Origin: Buddleja alternifolia
Lineage: Eukaryota; Streptophyta; Magnoliopsida; Lamiales; Scrophulariaceae
Length of the DNA: 64,000 nt
NCBI GenBank assembly: GCA_019426215.1
Contig: CM033399.1
Coordinates: 22,701,022 to 22,765,021, forward strand
Reading direction: 5' to 3'
In this document: in pieces, positions 46,206 through 57,109 of the stretch
Numbering within the stretch: position 1 is the first letter of the stretch
Layout of the letters: each line of letters opens with the position of its first letter
Translations under genes and position numbers: made by a program
The notes under the pieces: model-generated
Told to the model about the DNA's origin: nothing
The model's database searches: none
Seen by the model: the letters and a program-made list of their open reading frames with translations, nothing else

Positions 46206-46490
46206 CTAGTATCCTAGGCATCAATATTTCCGCCACCCTCCCCTCTCTCTGCCGCCGCCCCGACTTTTCCTCCCTTCCCTCTTAGTCGTTGCTCTCCTCA
46301 ACGCAACGTTTCTCATTAAATTAGCCTCCTACAACACCGATTACGCACCACATCACGCGTTTTTAGTGCCTTTCAGTTGCTGATTCGTTTTCTCCATCTT
46401 CCCTCTTTCTAGAATACGTTCTCTCTTGTTACCTTTACTTACTTTTTTTGATTATTATTCTCATTTCGTGTTTCGATTTTGCATTCAATC

Positions 46491-47330
46491 ATGTCTGATC
46501 ATGAAGAAGATTCCACCACCACCAACCCTAACCCCACTAAAACCGCCACCCTTCACCCCTCTCTTGCTGCCGGCAATGTCTAAACCTCTTTCGGTTTTAA
46601 ACTATCAGATGTCGATTCTAATTATAAATTATGGCGCGGTATGTTTATGGATTTATGCGGCAGTTACTCTGTTTCTCATCATATTACTGGTTAATCTAAA
46701 CCTCTGAATGAACAAAATGAAACTTGGTTTTCAATAGATTCCACAATTAAAAGATGGCTTTATTCCACATTGGATCTCAAACTTCTCAAAAATCTTGATT
46801 TAGAATATGCCACTTCTCATGATATTTGGTTTGCTATTGAGGAAAATTTTCGTAACAACAAACCCTCTCGTTCTCTTCAAATCAATGCTCGTTTTCATAA
46901 TTTTCAAAAAGGTGCTCTTACAATTACTCAATATTGTCAAGAGATGAAATTCTTAGCCGATAGTCTCTCTGATCTTGATAGTCCTGTGAATGACCAAGAT
47001 CTTGCGCTACAACTTTTGCATGGTCTTCCCGAGTCATATCTTCCTCTTATCACTGTTATTACCACCAAATCACCCCTACTCTCCTTCTCTTAAATTCAAA
47101 ACCTTCTTTTACTACATGAATCACGTGAAACACACTACCATAATCCTAATTCTGCCACAACTCTCTTTTCTCAAACCCCTAATCCGAATGCAAATCGCAA
47201 CAAGTTTCGAAATAATTTTCAAAATCGTGGTAGAGGTAATGGCAGAGGCCGAGGTCGTGGTCGTGAGTACAATAACGGACAGCAATTGGGCTCAAATTAC
47301 TCTTAGTTTTCGGCACTAGGATTCTCGTCC
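46491..47330 (+). pseudogene. Ty1/copia gag (UBN2 type), with stops
   Basis: From the ATG at 46491 (MSDHEEDSTTTNPNP) gag continues through SNYKLWRGMF, DIWFAIEENFRNN, RFHNFQKGALTITQYCQEMK and LQLLHGLPESY, the standard UBN2 gag blocks. A Gly/Arg-rich basic tail (RGRGNGRGRGRGR, about 47230-47262) would bind nucleic acid. Stops fall at about 46578, 46692 and 47090. A zinc knuckle is not evident. Confidence 0.8.
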
Positions 47331-47586
47331 TGCGCCCAATTCACGCAGCCCATCCTAGCCTGCATGCATTCAGTCCATCCACCCAGCCCAACTCACCTTT
47401 TTTAAGTGGACCGCCCAACTACTCAAACCAGCAGGCGAACTAAGCCTTCAATTCCCAGCTGAACCCATCTGTTGGTCCACTTCATCACCAGCACTGGGCC
47501 TTTTCTCCTCGACCCACCAATCCGCAACAGCTCTCTTACTTCACCAACCAGCCCACTGCCACGCCCAACCCAGCGTCCGGTTTACT

Positions 47587-49682
47587 TTGGCCTCCCCTCA
47601 CTTGGACCACTTCTCCAGACATTCAGCAGTCCACACACACGGAAATTCAGCAGCCCACATACATGGAAATCAGCCCACTGATTTATCTTTCATATTTCAG
47701 ACTATGTCACTTTCTCAACCTGATGATCAATGGTATTTGGACATCGAAGCAAGCTCCCACATGACACCTCATCGAGGTAAACTTTTTAATATTGTACTGA
47801 ATTATAATACTTCTTCTATTACTGTTGGTAATGGTGATGTACTTCCCATTTCTTCTCGTGGTCATTCTAATCTTTCGTCTAACTCTCACTCTCTTCACCT
47901 CTATAATGTTCTCGTCTCCTCATCTTTAGTTAAAAATCTTATTTCTATTCGTCAATTTACGCGTGATAATTTGTGTTCTATTGAATTTGACCCCTATGGT
48001 TTCTCTGTAAAGGATCTTAGGAACGGTGCCATTTTTCTCCGGAGTAATAGCGACGGTGACCTTTATCCTTTCTTAGATTCTTCCACAGCTCTCGTCTCCT
48101 CCAATGATCCAGTCATCTCCTCTTCTAGAATCTGGCATCATCGTCGCGGTCACCCCGGCTTATCCATTTTTCCGTTTCTTAGTAGTAGAAAATTTATTCC
48201 ATGTAATAAGGATTTTTCTAAGTCTCTTTGTCATGCTTGTCAACTAGGAAAGTAAAAACGTTTACCTTTCTCTAGTTCTTTTTCCCTTAGTACTAGTTTA
48301 TTTGATGTTATTCATTTGGACCTTTGGACTTCTCCTATCTCTAGCTCTAGTATTAACAGTTTTAAGTACTACATTTTATTTTTGGATGACTTTTCTCATT
48401 TTTTATGAATTTTTCCGTTAATTAATAAATCTGATGCTTATAAAGCTTCTGTTAATTTTTACACTTATGTTTATACCCAATTTCAAATTCAATTAAATCT
48501 TTTCAATGTGATTATGGTTGTGAATTTGACAATAAATTATTTCATAGCTTTTTTCAAAATAATGGAATTAATTTTTGTTTTTCCTCTCCTCATACTTTTT
48601 AACAAAATGGCAAAGTCGAACGCACTATTCAAACTGTCAATAACGTTATTCGAACCCTTCTCTTTCAAGCCTATCTCCCCCCCCCCCTTCTGGATTGATG
48701 CTTTACATATGGCTACTCACTTTATCAATATTCTTCATACCACCACTCTTTCTTACAAAACTCTTTTTGAAATTCTCTATGGTTTCTTTCCCACCTATGA
48801 CCACCTTCGCGTTTTCGGTTGCCTTTGCTATTCTAATCTCTCAGCCACCTCTCTCCACAAACTCGTGCCCCGTTCTTCTGCTTGTGTTTTTCTCGGCTAT
48901 CTATCCAATCATAAAGGTTTTTGTTATCTTGATCTTCACACTAATAAAATCATTATCTCTTTTCATGTCTGTTTGATGAATCTATCTTTCCCTGCTCCTC
49001 TGCCTCTCTCACCAACACTTTTCCTTCTTATGATTTTCTCTCAATCGATGACGACGACCATCCTTTCCTTCCTCACCTCACTTCTACTTCCTCTCCTCTT
49101 CGTCGACCTCTCGGTCCACCTCTCAGTTTTCCTCCTCTTTCCTCCACCACGGTTCCCTCTCCCGCTACCTCATCCTCTGTTCCACCTGCCACGTCAGCTG
49201 CTGCCCTATCCGACTCAGCCACGTCATCTGCCGTGTTTCCCGCCAATCAGGTCCTCAACTCGTCTCCTCTGGTTTGCAATCTTACTCACTCCATGGTTAC
49301 CCAATCAAAATCCGGCATCACTAAACCTCGTTCAATTTTTAATCTCTCAGTCGACTCATTCATTTCTTCTCTTCCTCGCACCTACACTCAAGCTCTACGG
49401 GATTCTAATTGGAAATTTGCAATGGACGACGAGCTTTCTGCACTTTATTCTAATGGTACTTGGGATCTAGTTCCGTGTCCGCCCGATGTCAATCTTGTTG
49501 GCTCGAAATGGATCTTTCGTCATATGTATCGCTCCGATGGAACTCTTGAGCCCTACAAAGCTCGTCTCGTAGCTCAAGGCTTTACTCAACAACTCGGAAT
49601 CGATTATGAAGAAACTTTTAGTCCGGTTGTCAAACCCGCCACTATTCGTACTGTTCTTAGCATTGTCGTCTCACTCTCTTAG
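47587..49682 (+). pseudogene. Ty1/copia pol: protease, integrase and start of RT, decayed
   Basis: Protease region at 47730-47780: WYLDIEASSHMT, where the usual catalytic DSGA reads DIEA. The GAG-pre-integrase block (WHHRRGHPGLS, then CHACQLGK) ends at a TAA (48253). The integrase core follows in changing frames: HLDLWTSP, FLDDFSHF, then NGKVERT near 48607, and the C-terminal block FGCLCYSNLSATSLHKL with CVFLGYLSNHKGF (48820-48930). After a Pro/Ser-rich hinge, RT starts at 49233: [58 protein letters not shown], to a stop at 49680. Several frame changes; not functional. Confidence 0.85.
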
Positions 49683-50911
49683 CCTTTACATCAATTTGAC
49701 GTCAAAAATGCTTTTCTCCACAGTCATCTTTCTGAAACAGTCTACATGAAAAAAAACCCGGGCTACACTAACTCTTTTATCTTGATCATGTATGTCTTCT
49801 TAAAAAGGCTCTTTATGGCCTCAAACAAGCTCCTAGGGCTTGGCATCAGTGTTTTGCTTCTTACTTATCTTCACTCGGATTTGTCAGTAGTAAATCAGAT
49901 GTTTTTTTTTTTTTTTTGTCAGGGTACCTTTCTTGCTTTTCTTCTTCTTTATGTTGATAATATAGTTCTCACGCCTCATCTTCTTCCCACTTAACTAAGC
50001 TTACTTCTCTTCTCTCCTCTGAGTTTGCTATGACCGATTTAGGTCCTCTTCACTATTTTCTCGGTATCTCCGTTTCTCGTCGCCTTCTGGTCTTTTTCTC
50101 TCTAAAGAAAAAATTTCTAAGGAAATCCTTGATCGTGCTAATATGACTATCTTCAAACCCGTCTCCACACCGGCTGATGCTCAAGCCAAGCTTTCTTCAT
50201 CTTCTTCTCCTTATTTTTGATCCGACTCTCTATTGTAGTCTCACGGGTGCTCTCCAATATCTCACTTTCAGTCGTCGTGATCTCTCTTTTGCAGTTCAAC
50301 AGCTTTGTCTTTTTATGCATGACCCTCGTGATCATCACATGACTACTCTTAAATGTGTTCTTTGGTACGTTCAAGGCACGGTGTCTCAAGGCCCTTCTAT
50401 TCGCCCCTCTTCTTCTTCTCAGCTCATTGCCTATTCTGATGCTAATTGGGCTGGTTGTCCCGATATACATCATTCCACTTCTGTATATTGTGTCTTTTTA
50501 GGTGATAATCTTCTTTCCCGGTCCTCTAAACGTCAACATGTTGTTTCTCATTCAAGTGTTGAAGCTGAACACCGTGGTATTGCTAATGCGGTTGCTGAAG
50601 CCTTTTGGATTCAAAATCTTCTTCTTGAGCTTGACTGTCCTCTTCGTTCTGCTACTCTTGTATTTTGTGACAACATAAGCTCTGTCTATCTCTGTTCTAA
50701 CCCAGTACAACATCAAAGAATCAAACATGTAGAACTAGATTTACATTTCGTACGAGAAAAGGTTGCCTTTAGTGATGTTCGTGTGCTGCATGTTCCGTCG
50801 TCTCGTCAATTTGTTGATATTTTCACCAAGGGATTGCCCTCATCGTTGTTTTTTGAATTTTGTTCCAGTCTCAACGTTCGTGAACCTGCCGTTTCGATTG
50901 CTCGAGACTGT
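49683..50911 (+). pseudogene. Ty1/copia RT end and RNase H
   Basis: RT continues with FDVKNAFLHSHLSETVYM, is disturbed by a T-run (about 49901-49918), and shows LLYVDNIVLT: the YVDD active site reads YVDN, which would abolish catalysis. RNase H (to 50911) is better kept: GALQYLTFSRRDLSFAVQQL, LIAYSDANWAGCP, SVEAEHRGIANAVAEAFW, FCDNISSVYLCSNP, HVELDLHFVREKV and FVDIFTKGLPSSLF, with the aspartate/glutamate motifs present. The stop codon is formed by the first bases of the 3' LTR (TGT TAA). Confidence 0.87.
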
Positions 50912-51066
50912 TAAACAATATCTACTAGTATTAGGTTATTTCCTTGTATTAGGAGTTCTATTAGTTTAGGTATGTTATTAGTCATTTCCTTCTTTATTAA
51001 TCTCTTGTAATCTATAAATACTTGATCATTATCAATAATATTCTTGAGGAGATTTACATTATAACA
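50909..51066 (+). repeat. 3' LTR of the copia element
   Basis: 158 bp, tgttaaacaatatc to ttataaca. The preceding bases (gattgctcgagac) are a poor polypurine tract. Confidence 0.9.
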
Positions 51067-51407
51067 AGATGAAAGTATTTTGTGATAATTTGTTGTAATA
51101 TTTTAGCATGGTTAAGCAAACAGTGGAGGTTGATTCTTGGTATTCAATTGTATTTTCTTTTATTTTCATCTTGAAATTTAGAACTGTCAAATGACTGAGC
51201 CCTAAATATCTATACGTTTTGGATGATATGTTACTTCCTTCACATGTATCCCTTTAGTACCTACATACAAGTACAACCATTTCATTTGTTGCGGGGTTGA
51301 GTTAAATAGTAATGCCAATGTTTGGATTCATAGCATACCCACCTCTGTGATATGTTTTCCGCCTCTCCCAATTTACCCGTTATGGAATGAGTACTCGTTG
51401 TATTTAG
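51067..51407. other. Flank upstream of the TFIIE-beta exon
   Basis: AT-rich DNA without a gene. It may be the old promoter and leader of the TFIIE-beta locus, with the copia element inserted about 340 bp upstream of the ATG. Confidence 0.4.
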
Positions 51408-51677
51408 ATGGCATCACTTCAAGAATGTTCGTCAAAATTTAAGAAACAACAAGAGAAATGCCAATCCACGCTTACCAGCATTGCAACTAAAGCAGGATCA
51501 TCTAAAGCAGCTTCTTCAAAACTTGCACCCTAAACCACCTCAAATTTTGCCAATGCTAAGTCACCGACACCTCCTGTTAAATTCTCAAACGATACAGAAC
51601 GACTTCAACATATAAATAGCATAAGGAAAGCTCCTGTTGGGGCTCAAATTAGACGTGTTATTGATTTGCTATTTGAG
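51408..51677 (+). pseudogene. TFIIE beta subunit, first coding exon only, with in-frame stop
   Basis: The plant general transcription factor TFIIE-beta joins RNA polymerase II pre-initiation complexes in the nucleus. This exon (90 codons) reads MASLQECSSKFKKQQEKCQS, then a Ser/Ala/Lys-rich stretch, then PVKFSNDTERLQHINSIRK and APVGAQIRRVIDLLFE, ending at a GT donor (gag|gtactg), exactly where plant family members have an exon end before TRQAF. A TAA at 51531-51533 (codon 42) interrupts the low-complexity part. No following exon is found downstream. It is either a partial gene duplicate or the stub of a lost gene. An alternative downstream start is possible but the missing exons argue against function. 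Confidence 0.85.
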
Positions 51678-52244
51678 GTACTGCATCTTTTCCTCATTCC
51701 TTATATTTGGTTTCAGAGGGATGATATATGTAATAATGTTAGTTCTCCCCCTTTTCGGTCTTCTAGACAATGGACATGGTCACTCGCATGCTATTCTTTT
51801 ACACCTTTCTTGATGGACCTAGACAAATATATCACTAATTTCGTAATTCTTACGAGCTAAATACTTAAATTCTTGATCTGGATTAGAATTTTAGTAATGG
51901 TATCAATAACTTGAGAATGTAAATATCTTTTATACTACATGCTCTATCATGTAACATTCAAGAGCCTTCTCACATGGAATTGTGGCCTGCGAGGTTGTGA
52001 TTCAAACGTAAGATAACTGGATAAACAAATAGTTGAGTAAACCAATTCGTTATATTTAGTCTGTATCTTTAATTAACCCATATCTATCCAAATGGGAAAG
52101 ATGGCCTTTCCTGAGTAGCTCTAATCTAGTACCATGGGCTTTAGCTTTTCTAAATTGTATGTTACCAAGGTTAAAATGTTGGTCATATATTCCCATCTTC
52201 TGTTTAGTAATAGTAATACCAGTTTTGTCGCCTAACCTGTTTCG
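51678..52244. other. Intron-like and intergenic DNA after the TFIIE-beta exon
   Basis: No further TFIIE-beta exon or other gene recognised. Confidence 0.5.
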
Positions 52245-52940
52245 TGATAAAACAAATACGAATGAAGTGGATCCGATTATTCGTTCCGACTCCGTGATAA
52301 TCTATAACTTGAGATTATCTTTCAACCCCTGCGTTCGATACTATGCTAATTAATATTTTCGAATGCAATAATATGATGAAAGAAAAATTCAAGTCAAGGT
52401 AAAAACTATCGAACAAATACTTAAATATGAAAAAAGATAATTGTATACCTCCATGAGAATCTTTCGATCGGATGTTTACCAATACAAACTTTCAGAAGAG
52501 AAAATCTGCCAACTCCTTGCTACGCTAAATTACTCCTAAATTACGCTACAAACTACTCCTAAGGCTAGAGCTAGTTCTAAGAAAATAAAAATGTTGAGTT
52601 GTGATTCTGATTGTCTTTTTTTTTCTTCTCTCCTTGGTTTGTATATATTCCTCCTTCATGAACCCACGTTCCTTATCTTCGGGAACTGCTCACAACTGCC
52701 CTTTCAAAATCCTTTATTTTGGCGCGTCTCCCTCTTGGGCGGACTTCTCATTCTTTGGGCTTGTTTTCAGGTCTTCCAATTAACTTCTTTGGGCCCGAAT
52801 CCTTGTTTCATAAAGCGTGAGTTTTAATGGGTTCACTTCTTTTATTTTTTAAACCTATTATTTTGTGCTTACTAATACTGGGCCGCTCGGGCTTTTTAAT
52901 TCGAAAAGCCCTTTTAATTTTTAAGTGTAAAAAAATGCCC
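52245..52940 (-). repeat. Probable 3' LTR of a minus-strand Tat-type Ty3 element
   Basis: On the minus strand a purine tract, attaggggggca (about 52935-52946), is followed by DNA containing a TATA-like tatatac (about 52635-52645) and ends near 52245 in ttttatca. The purine tract and position downstream of pol and beyond the antisense ORF fit a Tat-type 3' LTR of about 0.7 kb. Borders are uncertain because the expected TG start is not seen. Confidence 0.4.
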
Positions 52941-53350
52941 CCCTAATATACATGAACGTTTCGAGTTCATGTGTATTAAAAGATACGTCTGTTCTCTAAT
53001 AAATGTGAACGCTTCGAGTTCGCGGGTTTTTTAAAGAATGCGTCCTTTTATAACAAGACCTTTCATATTTTTTAGCGGTTATGGAAAGACGTGCCTTTTT
53101 TAATCTTCCCCTAGGACTTGTATCGTCATCTTACTACCTTCTCAGTAATTAGTGTATCTCTTCGTGATCGGATATTAAATCCCTTATAAATATTTTATCA
53201 ATTGGTTCTCAGGTTCACCATTTCTAAACATCCTCCCTCACTCTCCGTCTTTCTCAAATAGACCAAATTCAGAGAGATGCTCTGTTCTTTTTCTAACTAT
53301 CCACAGTCCATTCGAGCGTTGCCTAGCCTCTCCTCACGAAGCTCTAATCA
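52941..53350 (+). promoter_or_regulatory. Upstream region of the antisense plant-mobile-domain gene
   Basis: No coding frame. It contains cttataaatattttatc (about 53183-53199), a plausible TATA box for the plus-strand gene, followed by CT-rich DNA (cctccctcactctccgtctt, 53231-53250) like a plant leader. Short gaacgtttcgagttcatg-type repeats occur at 52954 and 53007. Confidence 0.4.
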
Positions 53351-56300
53351 ATGGCCATCCTTCAGCATACCGCCGCCCATGACCTCATGTTTTTAGTTCC
53401 TCGAGTGGCCATCTTGGATTGCGACGAAGCCAAAGAGCTGTACGACATAATTAGGGCTTCCCAAGCCCATTATAGTGATGTCAATGTCGTGTCCCTCGAA
53501 GTAACACATGTAGTTCCCTGGTGGGCCTCTGATAGTCGAGGTCAATTGCTTAATCATCTGGCTCTTGGCCCGTGATTCTAATCGATGGCGTTTGAAGGAG
53601 CCGCCTCCGATACTCCTAATCTTTTTGGGACTTGGCCTGCCTTGGAAGGTGATAATTCCCCTCTTTGTATGAATAGGGTGGTCAACATATTTACTTGGAC
53701 CAACATGAGCAAACCCATAAATGGTTGGATAAGCAATGCTGATGCTTTCCCATGGTTCGATCGTCTTCAAAAAATTCATTCTAAATGGGAGGCTAATCGA
53801 ATCATGGGGCTTGTTCGAATAGCCTACTATCAGACACTTCCCTTTGAGCAAGTGATGATTGACGCTTTGGTATTCTCGTGGCATCCTTCATACAACTGTT
53901 TTGTTTTGCCTCAAGGACTTCAGACAATAACTCTCGAAGATGTGGCTCTAATTACTGGGCTATCTCCTTGTGGCACTGTTCTTCCTTCTGGTGAAGCAAC
54001 AAGTGAAGCTCGTACACTTCTGGTGTCTACAGTAGAATGGTTGAAACATCACGGCAAGAGTGGTGGAGCCAACATTTCTTATTCCACACTGGTCAATCAT
54101 TTGGTCCAGAATGAGGATCCTGTTTCAGCTTTCGAGGCGGTATTGTTCCTCAATTTTGTTTTTTCGCGGTTGTTCATGAATTTTGATTGTGCCGTGAACA
54201 AAACCTTTCTTCCCCTATTTGCTAATATTGCTGCATCCCTGGGGCCTGTCGAATTGGCCCTCTTGTGCTAGCTTAATTTTATCGAATGATGTTCCACCTC
54301 CACCGGGACCCCTTAAATGTTAAAAGATTATCAGGTCCATTATGGCTGTTGTCTTGTTGGGTTTTTCTATATTACCCTGAATTGTTAAACATCAGGACTC
54401 TTATGTCCCTTGAAGAAGTATCTCGAACTTCAAATGTTTTCAAACCCATCTCGAGTTGGGTTTGCTATGGAGAAGTTGCTGTAAACCTGCTAATCCCTCT
54501 CGAAAAGGCATCATACCTTTTGGCCTTGAGTACTATGTATGACCCACTCTATGTCTCGACATGGTGCCCCTTTTTTTGAGACAAGGTATGACCAGGAGCC
54601 TACCCATTGGTCCCATACTGCTCTACCAGATTGGTTAAAAGCAGTTGATTCTTTACGAAGTTCTGATGAAGATCAACCTTACTGGCATTTCGTTTTATTT
54701 TCTCGAGACCTTTTGTTCGCGGACAACGCACCTGGCGTTGAGGTTTATAATCCTCATGTAATTTTTATAACCTTTTCTTTGAGCATATAATATTTCTCGA
54801 ATACATAATATTTTTCGAATGTATGTTTTTCTTCATTTGATCATATATGCTAGCGTTTTTCTTGTAGTTATGTTCGAGGCAATTTGGCATAAATCAGAGT
54901 TTTGCTTTACCATTTTTGGGAACTATGAATCGCCCGTGGTCAAAGAGGAAGTATTTTATCCCGAAGACAAAAAGGGATCGAGCAGAGACGATCATTCAAG
55001 GGATGTCTTCTTGTGAAGTTCTCCTTATCCCTGTCCCAGCTTTTTGTAGGGTCTTTCGAATGGAGCAATGTTTCACGGACTTCTACAATCACGCCTTGCA
55101 GCGAAATTATTCAAGACGCACCATTTGGAAGTTGGTCACTGACGCTACAAGAGCTTTTGCAGGTTCTGCAAGTATAGCCGAGCTCTCGACGCTACTTTAT
55201 GTCGAGGTATTCAGATAAGCATCTTTTCTTTTCTTTCTTTAATTCCTTCGCTACCTTGTCTATTAATTTTATCCATCTATTTTAGTAGGATGATGCTTAT
55301 CTCATTCCTTGTGTACTAACATCTGGCTGGAGATTTGAAAAAGATGATCATTTTATTCAAGCACGTGAGGGGTAATTCCTAGCCCTTCGAGAATGGGAAG
55401 CCACTGTTAGAACTGAACTTCCTGCTAGAGTTAGATCTTCTACAAGTTGGTCCATGGTGACAAGGTCAAGAGCCGCACCTTCTAATGTTTCGGCCTCTAT
55501 TACTCAAAAACGTGCGACCCTTACCATTCGAGACCCTTCTGCCCCAAGCCCCCAAACCGCAGTTGAAGAGAGGACAGTGGAAGTCCCTCAAGTGCCTGTT
55601 GAAGATGAATAGAACGATGAGGATTCCCATCCTCTTATTTGAAAGAAGAGTAAACTTCTACGTTTGCAGAGATCATTTGGAGCTTAGTTACCTTTCCTTC
55701 TCGATAGCTTATCTTTTAATTATTCTTTCGAGGGTACGTATTATCATTTCATCATTTTTATCATTTTATAATATGAGTATCCTTCAAAAATCATTGTAGT
55801 TATTTCTACTGATGTCGCACCCATTTCCCCAGTCCCAGTGGACTCGATTCGAGAGGAAGATCATGATCATGCCCTGGCAATTGTTGCCATTAACCCTCCA
55901 GTGGTTTCACCTCCAGGTAATGTATTTATGTTTTTAGTATACTTATTAGTTATTACAATTCGAAACTTTTAAGGTTCTTTTATAGAAACATTATAAACTT
56001 TTTTTGCAGGGCTACTATCCCCGGAGAATTTGGCTATCCCTAACCTGCTGTCTTCGATATGGCTATCTTTTGCTTCGCTAACAGGGACATCTACGATTTT
56101 TGTAGATCCTTCCATCCTGAGTGGCCTTGTAGTGAACCCATTAGGTGGTGTTCATTTTCAGACTCCACCTGGCCCTTCTCGAATTACTGCTCCATTAGCC
56201 CAGGTTGAAGAAATCGAGCATGATCAAACTTAGGCTTTTCCGGTTGAGCCAGCTTTGGATCCATCTCCTTCGAGTTTGGTGGTTCCCGCAACTCTTTCCC

Positions 56301-56937
56301 CATTCGAAGGTAAGCATTTCATTTTTTCCTTGTAATTTTATGCATAAATTTTGACTATTTACTTATGCCATTATTTTAATTCTTTTAGGAGATGATGCGC
56401 CTCCTATATTTTCCAGGATTGATTTAACAGAGGCACTCCATGACATTAGGCGTTACCCTAATGATCATACTTTGCTGAGGAGGCTTCGCTTCTTTCTTGA
56501 CAAAGCATATTCGAGAGTGGCTGAGCCATGGCTTCCTATGTTTCGAGCAACCTGCCAGGTATTTGAAGCCTGCCTCGCTAACCTCCGTAGTTTTATTGAC
56601 CAGGGAATTAATCCTTTAGAAGAGGAGATGTCCCTCAAGCATTCTCAGCAGATAATCCAGCTTCAAAATCGGGCTCCAGTATTGGAGAGTACTTGGGCAG
56701 ATTACTTGGTTCAAATTGCTGCTCTAGATGCTCAAATTGCTAACCTTTAAGCAGAAAGGGATCGACTTACCAATTTGGTTGATTAAGTCGAAGGAGATAT
56801 CGTAGCCCTTAATGACTAGATTGCTCAATTAACACATGAGCTCGAAGAAGTGGTCAGGCCAGCCTTGCTCAAAAGGGACGCCTTCGATTCTGCCCTTGAA
56901 GTACTAGTTAACTCTTTACATTTTATCCAGTTCTAGG
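53351..56937 (+). pseudogene. Plant mobile domain (PMD) gene, multi-exon, antisense to Ty3 pol
   Basis: PMD (PF10536, the MAIN/MAIL1 domain) occurs in plant nuclear proteins and inside transposons. A leader ORF (53351-53575) precedes the likely start at 53585. The domain spans about 53800-55206: RIAYYQTLPFEQVMIDALVF, SWHPSYNCFVLPQGLQTITL, EDVALITGLSPCG, then ALPDWLKAVDSL with WHFVLFSRDLLFADN, and after a GT-AG intron (54758-54867) CSRQFGINQSFALPF and TIWKLVTDATRAFAG to a donor at 55207. Further exons: from about 55291, about 55801-55915, 56011-56309 and 56391-56937, the last with a coiled coil (EEMSLKHSQQIIQLQNRAPV). Stops or shifts at about 53573, 54269, 54580, 55372 and 56230. It ends about 160 bp from the oppositely directed pol. 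Position equals that of antisense additional ORFs in Tat elements. Confidence 0.75.
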
Positions 56938-57109
56938 ATATTCTCTACCGATGTATTTTTCTTTTACAATATTAGTTTTGATGTAAATTTTTTTTACCGG
57001 TTTCGGGCAATCTTTTGAATATTGTTGCCTCATTTTCTTGCTATATACTTGGTGTATATTTATTTAAGTATTTGTCATTCAACGCTCTTCCATATTCGAC
57101 TCCATCCAA

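Larger units (their letters stand above)
44814..51066 (+). mobile_element. Ty1/copia element with both LTRs (Ale/Retrofit-like), decayed
   Basis: Two 158-bp LTRs (44814-44971 and 50909-51066; tgttaaac...ataaca) frame gag, protease, integrase, RT and RNase H in copia order. About eleven differences between the LTRs (about 93% identity by eye) suggest an older insertion. Flanks are atatg on the left and agatg on the right, a possible 5-bp target duplication with one change. The primer-binding site (tggtattagcc) after the 5' LTR is a degenerate match to the usual initiator-Met site. A 1.2-kb inverted-repeat element is nested at 44992-46205. Short LTRs and a UBN2-type gag suit the Ale lineage. 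Confidence 0.9.

Noticed and set aside
48508..49470. 320-aa ORF as an independent gene
   Set aside because: Its middle part is the copia integrase C-terminal block, and both ends are frameshifted pol, so it is part of the decayed element.
44811..51071. Perfect 5-bp target duplication of the copia element
   Set aside because: Flanks are atatg and agatg; one mismatch, so only a possible duplication.
53393..53884. 163-aa minus-strand ORF
   Set aside because: It is the shadow of the plus-strand PMD exon, which has clear family motifs.
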